Notes: generated by a model not told the origin, from the sequence alone. Positions 8,262 to 19,056 are shown, numbered from the stretch's first letter. The stretch is 59,408 nt of DNA from Caulobacteraceae bacterium (GCA_019695035.1 JAIBAU010000017.1:1-59408); one strand, 5' to 3'. Made by a program: numbers and translations.

Positions 8262-9224
8262 CTAGAACCAGCCCTTGCGCTTGAACCAGATCAGCGGGGC
8301 GAAGCCCGAGACGACCATCAGCAGGATGGCCAGCGGATAGCCGGTGGTCCAGTGCAGCTCGGGCATGTGCTCGAAGTTCATGCCGTAGATCGCCCCCACC
8401 AGGGTGGGCGGCATGATCGCCACGGTCACGATCGAGAAGATCTTGATGATCGAGTTCTGCTCGATGTTGATCAGGCCCAGCGCCGCGTCGAGCAGAAAGG
8501 TGATGTTGCCGGACAGGTAGCTGGAGTGGTCGGTCAGGGACTGGATGTCCCGCTGCATCGATTCCAGGTGGTCGCGGGCCTCCTGGCTTTCCTCGATCTG
8601 GTTGGCGAAGTGGGCGAAGCCGATCAGGCGCGACAGGCTGACGAGGCTGTCGCGGACCTTGTTGTTGGCGGTCTGGTTGATGCCCAGCCGGTTCAGGATC
8701 GGTTCGTAGTTGGAAGGCTTGCGGGAGGCGAAGATCTCGCTCGAGATCGTCTCCACCTCGGCGGAGGTGAATTCCAGGTTGTCGGCGGTGCGGTCGACCA
8801 CCGCCTCCAGCAGGTTCACGAAGGTGCTCACCCCCGAGATGCACAGCTCGGGCTGCCGCTGCAGCTGGGCCTCGAAGATGGGGAAGGACTTGGGCTCGAA
8901 GTAGCGGATGGTGACCAGCCGCTCGCCGACCAGCACGAAGGTCAGCGGGTCGGACGCCGGGATGTCGCCGCCGGATTTGTGCAGCAGCATCGCCGTCATG
9001 TAGGTGGCGCCGTCCTCCTGGTAGAGGCGGGAAGAGACCTCGATCTCGGCCATCTCCTCGCGGGTCGGCAACAGCACCCCCAACGCCTTCTCGACGGCCA
9101 GCTCCTCCTCGCGGGTGGGGTCGACGAGATCGATCCAGACTGCGCCCAGCGGCAGCTTCCAGCCCTGGGCGGTGACGTCCGCGTTCTCGAACTGCGCATG
9201 GCTGGCGCGCAAGAGCCGGATCAT
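8262..9224 (-). CDS. corA: CorA family divalent cation transporter
   Basis: Pentameric inner-membrane channel for Mg2+, with Co2+ or Ni2+ as possible cargo. The 320-residue product has a large soluble N-terminal domain (1-250) and two C-terminal transmembrane helices. The signature YGMNF lies at the end of the first helix, followed by the loop EHMPELHW and the second helix PLAILLMVVSGFAPLIW, then a basic tail (FKRKGWF). I start at ATG 9224 (MIRLLRASHAQ), which matches the normal family N-terminus; the frame remains open a further 30 codons upstream. It stands alone between convergent and co-directional neighbours. Confidence 0.9.
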   Translation of the reverse strand: MIRLLRASHAQFENADVTAQGWKLPLGAVWIDLVDPTREEELAVEKALGVLLPTREEMAEIEVSSRLYQEDGATYMTAMLLHKSGGDIPASDPLTFVLVGERLVTIRYFEPKSFPIFEAQLQRQPELCISGVSTFVNLLEAVVDRTADNLEFTSAEVETISSEIFASRKPSNYEPILNRLGINQTANNKVRDSLVSLSRLIGFAHFANQIEESQEARDHLESMQRDIQSLTDHSSYLSGNITFLLDAALGLINIEQNSIIKIFSIVTVAIMPPTLVGAIYGMNFEHMPELHWTTGYPLAILLMVVSGFAPLIWFKRKGWF

Positions 9225-9327
9225 GGCTGGAATCTCCGCCGTCGGTTGTCCGGCGGACCACGCAGAGTCGGCCGCCGCCGCAACGGTGTTAGTCCGCTCC
9301 GGCGCGCCCCGCAATTCTCACAGGCGA

Positions 9328-9819
9328 TTACTGTCCGGCGGACGCGCCCCGCGCGCTGCGCGTGGCGTTGTAGATGAAGCCGTAGGTCGGATAGGTGGTG
9401 ACCCCCAGGGTCCCCGACGGCGCGTGCCAGACCCGCACCAGGCTCCAGTCGCCCTTGGGCGAGACGTCGACCAGGGTCACGTTCTCCTCGACTCGCCCGC
9501 GGCTGCCGCCCCAGTTGGCGTGGGTGATCTGGACCACCCGGTCGGTCAGCACCTCGGAGATCACCGCGACGTGGCCGCGGGTCATCCGGCCGTTGGGCTT
9601 GAAGACGAGGACGGCGCCGGTCTCGGGCACATTGCCCTTGGCGTACTTGCCGGTGGCTTGCTCCCACCAGGTCCAGGCGTCGCCGAAAATCTGGATGCCC
9701 GAGAACATCCGGGCGAAGGTGACGCACTGCCAGTAGGGTTCAGCCGCCTGGGCCGGCGCGGTCGTCGAGAAAAAGATCAGCGAAGCCGCAACTGTGGCGA
9801 CCGTCAATCGTTTCAACAT
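9328..9819 (-). CDS. Secreted CHAP domain cysteine peptidase/amidase
   Basis: A 163-residue exported protein with a signal peptide ending near AQAA. CHAP enzymes cleave peptidoglycan peptides or cross-bridges. The catalytic cysteine is in WQCVTFARM and the histidine in RGHVAVISE, with the polar residue in THANWGGS; spacing of about 75 residues between Cys and His fits the family. No separate cell-wall binding domain is present. Could be a cell-wall remodelling factor or an effector-like hydrolase; no immunity gene is evident beside it. Confidence 0.8.
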   Translation of the reverse strand: MLKRLTVATVAASLIFFSTTAPAQAAEPYWQCVTFARMFSGIQIFGDAWTWWEQATGKYAKGNVPETGAVLVFKPNGRMTRGHVAVISEVLTDRVVQITHANWGGSRGRVEENVTLVDVSPKGDWSLVRVWHAPSGTLGVTTYPTYGFIYNATRSARGASAGQ

Positions 9820-9869
9820 TACGCGAAACTCTCTTCCGCCTCGAACCGGTGGCGATAAAGCATGCTTGA

Positions 9870-9889
9870 AAAGGGTTGAGCAACCCTTT
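9870..9889 (-). terminator. Terminator overlapping the acyltransferase stop
   Basis: Perfect 8-bp stem AAAGGGTT / AACCCTTT with a 4-base loop. Read on the minus strand it begins in the stop codon of the acyltransferase and ends in TTTTC, so it looks like a compact intrinsic terminator. Confidence 0.65.
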
Positions 9890-10980
9890 CAGGCGACCTG
9901 TGGGGTTGTGCTTTCGCGCGGTCGGCGAGCGCTGAAGCCTTTCATGGCAAGGCGCGCAGGCTTTTCGATGAATTGATAGCTGATCGCCGCGACAACCGGC
10001 AGCAGGGCCACGAGCGGGATCCAGACCCACAGCGGCAGTTGATCCGAATCGACTCCCAGCAGGGTCGAGGCGGCGTGAACGCTGAACAGCTGCCAGGGAA
10101 TGCAGAGCATGTAGATCGAGTAGGAGGCCTCGCCGAGGTAGACCAGCGGCGCCGAGGCCAGCGGATTGCGCTTCGCCTCGCTGAGCGAGGCCAGCGAAAG
10201 GACCACCGGCCCGAACAGCGCCACGGTCAGCACGTCCGGCCCCCAGAGGGAGGCCGAGACTCCGGCGGCGGCGACCGACAGTCCCAGCACGCCCCAGGCG
10301 ACCCGCACGTCGGCCAGCAGGCGGGCTCGCCAGAGCAGATACAGCGCCGAGCCGTAGGCGAAGGCGGGCACGATGCGGAAGGCGCCGCCCATGAAGGTGG
10401 CTTCGGTCAGCTCCTCGCCGGTCAGGGCGCGGTAGCCGGAATAGGCGCCGAAGAGGGCTCCCAGGGCCAGGACGGACGCCAGGCGCGGCCGCTTCTCCAG
10501 AGACCAGGCGGCGGCGGCGAAGATCGGGAAGGTCAGGTAGGCGAACCACTCGGCCGAGATCGACCAGGAGGGGTGGTTCCAGCCGGCCAGGTTGGTCAGG
10601 CCCCAGGCGTGCGTCAGCGTCAGCTGCTGCGGCAGGGTCTTCCACGACAGGATGTTGGGATCGATGGTCATGCCCATCATTCCCGCGCCCACGCCCAGCA
10701 GCGCCAGCACGGCGATGGTGAACAGGTGCAGCGGATAGATGCGGGCCAGCCGGTTCCACAGGAAGGAGCCGTAGCGGAACCGGCCCTCCCCCGCCTGGGC
10801 CAGGTAGACGTGGCAGAGGATGAAGCCGGAGAGGATGAAGAACAGGTCGACGCCGAGGTAGCCCTTCTCGAACAGGGCCGGCGAGGCGCCGAAGTCGCCC
10901 TTGGGCCACCAGGTGAACAGCACGACCCACAGCGCCGCGAAGAAGCGAAGCGAGGTCAGCGGTTTGAGGTTCTCGACCAT
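9889..10980 (-). CDS. Membrane acyltransferase, OafA/acyltransferase-3 family
   Basis: A 363-residue inner-membrane enzyme with about ten hydrophobic helices. The start LKPLTSLRFFAALWVVLF and the following GYLGVDLFFILSGFIL are the signature of acyltransferase-3 proteins, which O-acetylate or acylate surface polysaccharides. The WNRLARIYPLHLFTIAVL block is also typical. One odd point is the catalytic histidine that usually sits in the first helix (FxxxxxH): here the equivalent stretch is VLFTWWPKG, so I do not see it. The substrate cannot be inferred and no polysaccharide cluster surrounds it. A terminator hairpin overlaps the stop. Confidence 0.88.
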   Translation of the reverse strand: MVENLKPLTSLRFFAALWVVLFTWWPKGDFGASPALFEKGYLGVDLFFILSGFILCHVYLAQAGEGRFRYGSFLWNRLARIYPLHLFTIAVLALLGVGAGMMGMTIDPNILSWKTLPQQLTLTHAWGLTNLAGWNHPSWSISAEWFAYLTFPIFAAAAWSLEKRPRLASVLALGALFGAYSGYRALTGEELTEATFMGGAFRIVPAFAYGSALYLLWRARLLADVRVAWGVLGLSVAAAGVSASLWGPDVLTVALFGPVVLSLASLSEAKRNPLASAPLVYLGEASYSIYMLCIPWQLFSVHAASTLLGVDSDQLPLWVWIPLVALLPVVAAISYQFIEKPARLAMKGFSARRPRESTTPQVA

Positions 10981-11131
10981 GGTGCGATCCGCCTCCGGCG
11001 TGTCCCGTTTCGGCGCGTGGCGCGCGCCGCCCGGACGAGCCCAGCAGATATCACGCCACGCCTTGCGATCAGGTTACCGGATGCAACCCCAAGCCGTTGA
11101 ATTTCTTCCAGATCAACCAGGAAGGACGCCG

Positions 11132-11506
11132 TCAGGCGTGGCGACCCGCGTCGGCGTCGTAGTAGCGGCGCCGGCGGCGGCGCTTCTCGCGGAAGCGCGG
11201 ATGCTCGGGATCCCATTCCCAGTCGGGCCGATGCTCATGGGCGCGGAACAGCACCCAGGCCACCAGCACCCCCAGCACCACCGCGCCGAGCATGGCCGGC
11301 AGCGGGGCCGAACCCACGCCCCACTCGCCGAACAGGGTGGCCCAGCGCCGCCCGGTGACGGAATTGCCGAGCATCGGCTCCAGCGCCGGCGGAATGAACC
11401 AGGCGGAGACCCCGGCCACCATGGCCCCGAGAATGGCGGCCGCGCGATTCTTGATCGAGACGCCGCAGAGGACGCCGAAGAGAGCCAGTCCGATGAGGAT
11501 ACCCAT
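11132..11506 (-). CDS. Small membrane protein of unknown function
   Basis: A 124-residue protein with three hydrophobic segments (ILIGLALFGVLCGVSI, AAAILGAMVAGVSAWFI and LGAVVLGVLVAWVLF) and a very basic cytoplasmic-type tail containing KRRRRRR. The start at ATG 11506 is decided by an AGGAGG ribosome site 5 bases upstream; the frame also runs 8 codons further upstream. I do not recognise a family. It precedes the acyltransferase gene by 151 bases on the same strand, so joint transcription is possible. Confidence 0.7.
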   Translation of the reverse strand: MGILIGLALFGVLCGVSIKNRAAAILGAMVAGVSAWFIPPALEPMLGNSVTGRRWATLFGEWGVGSAPLPAMLGAVVLGVLVAWVLFRAHEHRPDWEWDPEHPRFREKRRRRRRYYDADAGRHA

Positions 11507-11680
11507 GGCGTCCTCCTGCCAAACCCACACGCCGTCCCAGCCTGTGCCCCGCAGATTGCCGGACCCCTAAGAAACATGGGCAATCCGCGGTTAGGCATAG
11601 GGAGCCGCAGCAGGGTTAGCGGTCGTTAGCCAGGCCGGGCTGGTCTCGCCCCCCGGAAGCGTCCCGCGGGGCGGCGATCC

Positions 11681-14266
<2,586 letters not shown>

Positions 14267-14340
14267 GGTTTCCCTTGGAACAAGCGGAAGCCCGTCTCCA
14301 GCGCCCTTGCAAGAAGCGACGCTCGACGGGGACCCCCTCG

Positions 14341-14370
14341 ATGTAGTGTGGCGGATGCGCCACACAAGGG
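14341..14370 (-). promoter_or_regulatory. Candidate heat-shock promoter of clpB with an embedded inverted repeat
   Basis: Read on the minus strand, CCCTTG (14365-14370) and ACTACAT (14341-14347) are placed like the -35 and -10 elements of a sigma-32 promoter. The spacer holds a perfect 8-bp inverted repeat, GTGTGGCG / CGCCACAC with a 4-base centre (14346-14365). It lies about 75 bases before the clpB start. The remaining upstream stretch (14371-14609) shows no gene or clear motif. Confidence 0.45.
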
Positions 14371-14609
14371 CGCCCGGACCCGCTTATGGCCGCTTGATCC
14401 GGCCCCCGCCGTCAAGGCCGAAATTCGACGCTCCGGACGGGCGCCGAAAGATCGGGTGTTCGAACCGGAAAGTCGATCCGTCTGACCGCGAAACGGGGTC
14501 CAAACGGCCGCGGAATCGAGCCGGGAGGCCGACGATCGCAGCCGCTAAATAACTGACTTGAAACGCCTTTACGGATCAACCGACACTGCCGGGATGAACC
14601 GCAGCACCC

Positions 14610-15005
14610 TCAATTCGACGGCACCAGTCGCGACGGCCAGCCGATGCGGACCAGCAGGCCGTCGGGGCCGGCGACGCCGACCTCGTAGAGCCCCCACTCG
14701 CGGCGCCTCAGCACCCCGCCCGGGCGGATCACCAGGTCGTCCACCCGCGCCGCGATCTCCGCCACATGGGGCGTGCGGATGAAGACGCCGAACGGATTGT
14801 GCATCGACGGCACGGCCCAGGGACCGTGCCCGGCCTGAATCAGATGCACCTCGCAGCCCCAGCCGGTCATGATCACATAGTCCGGCGCGCCGCCGGTGCG
14901 CTCGAACCCCAGCCGCTCCCAGAACGGGATAGCCGCGGCCAGGTCGTTGCTGGGCACGATGGCGAAGGCGCCGACGCTGGGCGCATCCTCGGGCGGGCCG
15001 GCCAC
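14610..15005 (-). CDS. VOC family (glyoxalase/bleomycin-resistance fold) protein
   Basis: A 131-residue single-subunit VOC protein with the two beta-alpha-beta-beta-beta units expected: FAIVPSNDLAAAIPFWERLGFE opens the first and FGVFIRTPHVAEIAARVDDL opens the second. Candidate metal ligands are His in EVHLIQ and Glu in LYEVGVAGPDG. VOC members include lyases, dioxygenases and antibiotic-binding proteins; which one cannot be told. It starts 3 bases after the stop of the DUF4893 lipoprotein, so the two are an operon. Confidence 0.8.
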   Translation of the reverse strand: MAGPPEDAPSVGAFAIVPSNDLAAAIPFWERLGFERTGGAPDYVIMTGWGCEVHLIQAGHGPWAVPSMHNPFGVFIRTPHVAEIAARVDDLVIRPGGVLRRREWGLYEVGVAGPDGLLVRIGWPSRLVPSN

Positions 15006-15008
15006 GGC

Positions 15009-15668
15009 TCAGCCCGCCGGAACGATCTGGAGCAGGTCGAGATTGCTCTCGTAGCGCGGCCAGGGCTGCGCCAGCCGCCACTCCGCGGCCCCGATGCGCT
15101 GGACCACCCCGACCACGTCGCGGTCGGCGTTCAGGCCGTAGGCCCGGGCCGGCGGTTCGTCGCCGAGGGCCATGGCGCCCAGGAACACGCCGCGGCGCTC
15201 CGAGTCCGGGAACATCAGGCCGGTCTGACGTTGTGAGCCCGTGGTCTTGGACAGCTTCAGCCAGCCGCGCGGCGTGCGCTCGACCTTGCAGTTGAACCAG
15301 CCGTAGGCGACGTAGGCGAGCCCGGCTCCGCCCTGGCGCGAGCCCAGCTTGACCGTCCGGCAGCGGTAGTTGCCGACCGGCGGCAGGGGGTCGCGCAACG
15401 CGGCGTCCGGATCGGGCAGGTTGCCCAGGCCGCGCAGCTCCCTCTCGAACCCGCCCCGGATCGCCTGATCGAGCGCCGTCTGCCAGGCGTCGTCGAGCCG
15501 CGCCAGCCGGTCGCGGTCGGCCTCCTGAATGGCGGCCTGCCAGTCCAGCTGGACATTGCCGCCCGGGGGCGGAGGCGGCGGAGGCGGCGGAGGGCCCATT
15601 TCGGTGGTGGCGCAGGCGGCCAGCAGGACCGATCCGGCGGTCACGGCGGCGATGGTGCTCAGACGCAT
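15009..15668 (-). CDS. DUF4893 lipoprotein
   Basis: A 219-residue protein with a lipoprotein signal (VLLAAC), a run of ten prolines just after it, and a domain of the DUF4893 type: the opening DWQAAIQEADRDRLARLDD and the later NYRCRTVKLG and YGWFNCKVER blocks are its hallmarks. Two cysteines in those blocks could form a disulfide in the periplasm. The poly-Pro run probably acts as a rigid spacer from the membrane anchor. A GGGGAAGAG ribosome site precedes ATG 15668. Biological role is not known. Confidence 0.75.
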   Translation of the reverse strand: MRLSTIAAVTAGSVLLAACATTEMGPPPPPPPPPPGGNVQLDWQAAIQEADRDRLARLDDAWQTALDQAIRGGFERELRGLGNLPDPDAALRDPLPPVGNYRCRTVKLGSRQGGAGLAYVAYGWFNCKVERTPRGWLKLSKTTGSQRQTGLMFPDSERRGVFLGAMALGDEPPARAYGLNADRDVVGVVQRIGAAEWRLAQPWPRYESNLDLLQIVPAG

Positions 15669-15733
15669 GGGCTCTTCCCCTGAAGGCTGCGGTCACTCGC
15701 TGAACGAACAGGAAGCTTGACCGTTCCACAGTC

Positions 15734-15764
15734 CAGCTCGCCGCGGCACATGCCGCGCAAGCTG
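15734..15764. repeat. Composite inverted repeat upstream of the DUF4893 gene
   Basis: CGCGGCA and TGCCGCG face each other across 2 bases, with an outer CAGCT / AGCTG pair, giving an almost uninterrupted hairpin 66 bases before the DUF4893 start and 24 bases from the DUF4167 terminator. It may be an operator or a second transcription stop. Confidence 0.4.
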
Positions 15765-15787
15765 GGCGGGATTTTGGCGGATGAAGC

Positions 15788-15814
15788 AAACCCCCGCCGC
15801 GAGGACGGGGGTTT
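15788..15814. terminator. Strong intrinsic terminator of the DUF4167 gene
   Basis: A 9-bp perfect stem (AAACCCCCG / CGGGGGTTT) with a 9-base loop, 14 bases beyond the DUF4167 stop. On the minus strand it is followed by TGCTTC after the TTT of the stem. The A/T ends let it act on both strands. Confidence 0.8.
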
Positions 15815-15828
15815 CCGTGAACCGGGTC

Positions 15829-16779
15829 TCAGGCGTCTTCGCCTGCGGTCTCGTCCGCCGTCTTGCGCTTGCGCGGCGCGCGCTTGGGCTTCTCGGCCGG
15901 AGCGGCTTCGCCCGTTTCGCCGACCGAAGGGGCGGCGCGTCCAAGGAAGGCCGGCATGTGGCTTTCGTCGCCGTTGTCACTGCGCAGGCGAGGCGAGGCG
16001 TCCTCGTCGCGCGACACCAGCGGCTCGGAGCCCGGCTGCACCACGGCCAGCGGATCGGCGGAGCGATCGCCGCCCCGGTCGTCGTCGCCATAGCGCGCCC
16101 GGCGTTCGCCGCGCTGCCGCTCGAAGCGCTCCCGGCGGCTTTCACGGCGTCCTTCGCCGTTCTGGCCCTCGCCACGATCCTCGCGCGGACGATCGTCGCG
16201 GTTGCGATCCCGATCACGGTCCCGATCCCGGTCGCGGTCGCGGTCGCGGTCGCGGTTGAAATCGCGGTCGCGGCCTTCGCCCCGGTCCCGATCCCGGTTG
16301 TCGCGATCCCGGTTGTCCCGGTCGCGATTGTCGCGGTCACGGCGGAACTCGCGGTCCTCGCCGCGCGGCTCGCCGTCCGGCTGCCTGTCCTGGGCGGCCT
16401 GCTGTTCGGCCAGGTAGCCCGGATCGACCTGCGGCACGCCGCTTTCGTCTTCGAAATCGATGTCGAAACCCGCCGCCGTGGCGTCGCGGGCGGCGATCTC
16501 GGCCACCGGCCGGTTCGGCTGCATGGCGCGGATCAGGCGGAAATAGTGTTCGGCGTGCTGCAGGAAGTTTTCCGCCAGCACGCGGTCGCCGGCCGAGGCC
16601 GCGTCGCGGGCCAGCTGCTGGTAGCGCTCATAAACGTGCTGGGCGTTGCCGCGCACCTTGATCCCCTCGGGCCCGTTGGAATCGAACGCCCGGTTGGGGT
16701 TGTTGCCGTGGCCGCCGCCGCCGCCGCCCGGCTTGCGGTTGCGCCCACGCTGGCGCTTCATGCTCTTGAAGTCTCTCAT
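15829..16779 (-). CDS. DUF4167 protein with an Arg-Asp repeat tail
   Basis: A 316-residue protein typical of alphaproteobacteria. The N-terminal DUF4167 domain (about 1-95) starts MRDFKSMKRQRGRNRK, has a glycine run, and carries NAQHVYERYQQLARDAA and LAENFLQHAEHYFRL. After it comes a long highly charged low-complexity stretch of repeated RDRDN/RDRD units, then an acidic and basic C-terminus ending in KRAPRKRK. The composition suggests RNA or ribosome contacts, but that is inference. The start could also be the second Met (16761). It follows prmC, as in related genomes, and ends in a strong terminator. Confidence 0.85.
   Translation of the reverse strand: MRDFKSMKRQRGRNRKPGGGGGGHGNNPNRAFDSNGPEGIKVRGNAQHVYERYQQLARDAASAGDRVLAENFLQHAEHYFRLIRAMQPNRPVAEIAARDATAAGFDIDFEDESGVPQVDPGYLAEQQAAQDRQPDGEPRGEDREFRRDRDNRDRDNRDRDNRDRDRGEGRDRDFNRDRDRDRDRDRDRDRDRNRDDRPREDRGEGQNGEGRRESRRERFERQRGERRARYGDDDRGGDRSADPLAVVQPGSEPLVSRDEDASPRLRSDNGDESHMPAFLGRAAPSVGETGEAAPAEKPKRAPRKRKTADETAGEDA
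16205..16345 (-). repeat. Hexanucleotide-type tandem repeat coding for Arg-Asp
   Basis: Inside the DUF4167 gene, imperfect 6-base units (GGTCGC, GATCCC and variants on the plus strand) are repeated about twenty times and translate to alternating Arg-Asp with occasional Asn. Such a tract is prone to slipped-strand length change in steps of two residues. Confidence 0.75.
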
Positions 16780-16830
16780 ACTCGGAAGACCGTCTCTTTG
16801 CTTGGTCGTCGGGCTTGCGGTGAAAAGGAT

Positions 16831-16846
16831 CGGGGCCCTCGCCCCG
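16831..16846 (-). terminator. Hairpin between prmC and the DUF4167 gene
   Basis: CGGGGC / GCCCCG stem with a 4-base loop in the 203-base gap. On the minus strand it is followed by ATCCTTTTC, so it could terminate or attenuate transcription from prmC. The rest of the gap shows no gene. Confidence 0.45.
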
Positions 16847-16982
16847 GTCGTCCGTTCTGAACCGCGAAGTTTCTGTCCGCCATCGGCGTGCCGCGCACCC
16901 AGCGCGCCCGCCGCTTGCATCGTCCGAACGCGTGCGCCCCCGTGGCGCGAACCCTCGACGATGTGGTGGAGACCCCTGCTAC

Positions 16983-17858
16983 TTAGCGAGTCGGAGGATG
17001 GTTTCCAAGGGAATTCTTGAGGCCCGTGACAACCCGCTCGCGGTCCCCCAGATCCTTGACGATCTCGACCTGCGAAGCTCCGGCGGCGACGAACAGGTCG
17101 CGGACCTGCGGGCCCTGGTCCCAGCCGGTCTCCACCGCGAACATACCGCCCGGCTTGAGCAGACGCATGACCTCGGGAGCCAGGATCCGATAGGCCTCGA
17201 GTCCGTCGGGGCCGCCGTCCAAGGCCAGACGCGGCTCGTGATCGCGGACCTCCGGGTCGAGCAGATCGATCTCGGCCGAACGGATATAGGGCGGATTGGA
17301 AACCACCAGATCGAAGCCCGCGTCGCCGAGCCCGTCGGCCCAGCTGGTGCGCAGGAAGGCCGCCCGCCCTCCGAGGTCGAGGTTGGCGGCGTTGTCGCGC
17401 GCCACCGCCAGAGCCTCGTCCGAGATGTCCGTGCCCAGTCCCTTGGCCGCCGGCCGCTCCGCGAGGACGGCCAGCAGGATCGCGCCTGAACCGGTGCCGA
17501 TATCCAGCATCGAGAACCGCATGGCCTCCGGGAAATGGCGCAGCGAGAGGTCGACCACGACCTCGGTGTCCGGGCGGGGCGTCAGCACATCCGGCGTTAC
17601 CGCCAGCATCAGCTTCCAGAACCCCTTGCGGCCCAGAATCCGCGACACGGGCTCGCGCCGCGACCGCCGTTCGACGTAGTCCGCGAGGGTGCGGACGGCC
17701 TCGTCGGGAAGCTCGCGATAGGGATCGGTCACGACCTCGACCCGCGTCACCCCGGCCGCGGCTTCCAGCAGCAGGCGGGCGTCGATGGCGGGGCTGTCGA
17801 CGCCGGCGGTCTTGAGCCGGGTCTGCGCGTCTTTCCAAGCCTGCACGAGCGTGGTCAT
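16983..17858 (-). CDS. prmC: Release factor glutamine N5-methyltransferase
   Basis: Methylates the glutamine of the GGQ motif in release factors, using S-adenosylmethionine. The 291-residue protein has the N-terminal helical release-factor-binding domain (1-90, ending EPVSRILGRKGFW), the SAM site LDIGTGSGAILLAVL, and the catalytic NPPY in VVSNPPYIRSAE. Length and motifs are standard. Its usual partner prfA lies on the same strand but about 2.5 kb away, beyond inserted genes. Confidence 0.95.
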   Translation of the reverse strand: MTTLVQAWKDAQTRLKTAGVDSPAIDARLLLEAAAGVTRVEVVTDPYRELPDEAVRTLADYVERRSRREPVSRILGRKGFWKLMLAVTPDVLTPRPDTEVVVDLSLRHFPEAMRFSMLDIGTGSGAILLAVLAERPAAKGLGTDISDEALAVARDNAANLDLGGRAAFLRTSWADGLGDAGFDLVVSNPPYIRSAEIDLLDPEVRDHEPRLALDGGPDGLEAYRILAPEVMRLLKPGGMFAVETGWDQGPQVRDLFVAAGASQVEIVKDLGDRERVVTGLKNSLGNHPPTR

Positions 17859-17938
17859 GGCGGCGGGCTTTAGGCAAATGTCGCGCGCCCCTCAAGCCGC
17901 CCGCGACAAACGACGAAGATTTCGGATAGGCTCCCGCC

Positions 17939-18217
17939 ATGAGGCGCCTGGCGCTGATCGTCCCGATGTTCGCCGCGGCCGCCTTCGCGGCCGAGGAGCC
18001 GACCATGAGCCAGCCGACGGACCGGACGGGTCCGGGCCATTCCGAACCCCCGCCTCCGCCTCGCGACGGACAGGTCGCCATCCAGCAGGAGTTCGAGGCC
18101 GCCCGCCGGGCCGGCACGGCCGCAGGGTGGCGACGGTTCATCACACGGCACCCGGACAATCCGTTGACCCCGGCCGCGCGCGCGGCGCTCGCCGCGGCGG
18201 AGGCGAACGCGCGCTGA
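17939..18217 (+). CDS. Small exported protein of unknown function
   Basis: A 92-residue product. The start MRRLALIVPMFAAAAFAAEEP looks like a signal peptide; a Pro-rich linker follows, then a helical C-terminal half (AIQQEFEAARRAGTAAGWRRFITRHPDNPLTPAARAAL, given here only to describe the helix pair around residues 46-85). The RHPDNPL turn resembles a single tetratricopeptide-like hairpin. It is divergent from prmC (80 bases) and precedes the crotonase gene by 80 bases. No recognised family. Confidence 0.55.
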   Translation: MRRLALIVPMFAAAAFAAEEPTMSQPTDRTGPGHSEPPPPPRDGQVAIQQEFEAARRAGTAAGWRRFITRHPDNPLTPAARAALAAAEANAR

Positions 18218-18297
18218 CCCCTTCGCCTCCGGACGGCGAACGGACTACAAGACGCGCGTCCCGTCCTGCAGCGGGCCCCCATCCGAAGGACAGGCGC

Positions 18298-19056
18298 ATG
18301 AAGGTGTTGATCGAGAGCCATGGTCCGGTCTGGACCGTGATCATCAACCGGCCCGAGGTCCGCAACGCGGTCGATCCCGAGACGGCCCGACTCCTGCGCG
18401 ACGCGTTCGACGCCTTCGAGGACGACGCGGAGGCCCGCGTGGCGGTGCTCACCGGCGCGGGCGGAACCTTCTGCTCAGGCTTCGACCTGACCGCGGTGGG
18501 CGACGCCGCCTACGATCCCGAGGACCCCGACGGCCCGATGGGGCCCACCCGGCGGCTGCTGGACAAGCCTGTGATCGCGGCGGTCGAAGGCCATGCCGTG
18601 GCGGGCGGTCTCGAACTGGCGCTGTGGTGCGATATGCGCGTTGCGTCTCGATCCGCGGTATTCGGCGTGCTGTGTCGCCGCTGGGGCGTGCCGCTGATCG
18701 ACGGGGGCACGGTTCGGCTGCCCCGCGTCGTAGGCCATGGCCGCGCCATGGACATGATCCTGACCGGCCGGCCCGTCGGTCCCGATGAAGCGCTGATCTT
18801 CGGCCTCATTGACCGGCTCTATCCCGAGGGCCAGGCGCGCGAGAAGGCCGAGGCCCTGGCCCACGACATCGCCGAATTCCCGCAGCTCTGCCTGCAGGCC
18901 GATCGACGCAGCGCCCATACCCAGTGGGGAGCGGGCAGCCTCACCGACGCCCTCAAGGCCGAGGCCAGGGGCGGCGTCGAACCGCTGCGCCTCGAAGGCC
19001 TGGATGGCGCGCGACGCTTTGCAGGGGGCGCCGGCCGGGGCGGGGCGGCGGACTAG
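18298..19056 (+). CDS. Crotonase/enoyl-CoA hydratase family protein
   Basis: A 252-residue member of the crotonase superfamily, which handles acyl-CoA thioesters. The first oxyanion-hole segment is GGTFCSGFDLTAVGD and the second is VEGHAVAGGLELALWCDMR. The glutamate in GGLELAL is present, but the place of the second catalytic Glu of true hydratases is taken by FGVLCRRWGVPL, which lacks an acidic residue. The exact reaction is therefore open. GAAGGA precedes ATG 18298. Its TAG stop overlaps the stop of the opposing membrane protein gene by sharing CTAG. Confidence 0.85.
   Translation: MKVLIESHGPVWTVIINRPEVRNAVDPETARLLRDAFDAFEDDAEARVAVLTGAGGTFCSGFDLTAVGDAAYDPEDPDGPMGPTRRLLDKPVIAAVEGHAVAGGLELALWCDMRVASRSAVFGVLCRRWGVPLIDGGTVRLPRVVGHGRAMDMILTGRPVGPDEALIFGLIDRLYPEGQAREKAEALAHDIAEFPQLCLQADRRSAHTQWGAGSLTDALKAEARGGVEPLRLEGLDGARRFAGGAGRGGAAD

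Noticed and set aside
14446..14475. GTGTTCGAACC resembling a tRNA T-loop upstream of clpB
   Set aside because: No acceptor or anticodon stem can be paired around it and the T-stem itself does not close.
16202..16417. Plus-strand ORF of Arg-Ser repeats opposite the DUF4167 gene
   Set aside because: It is the complement of the Arg-Asp tract and reflects the 6-base periodicity, not a separate gene.
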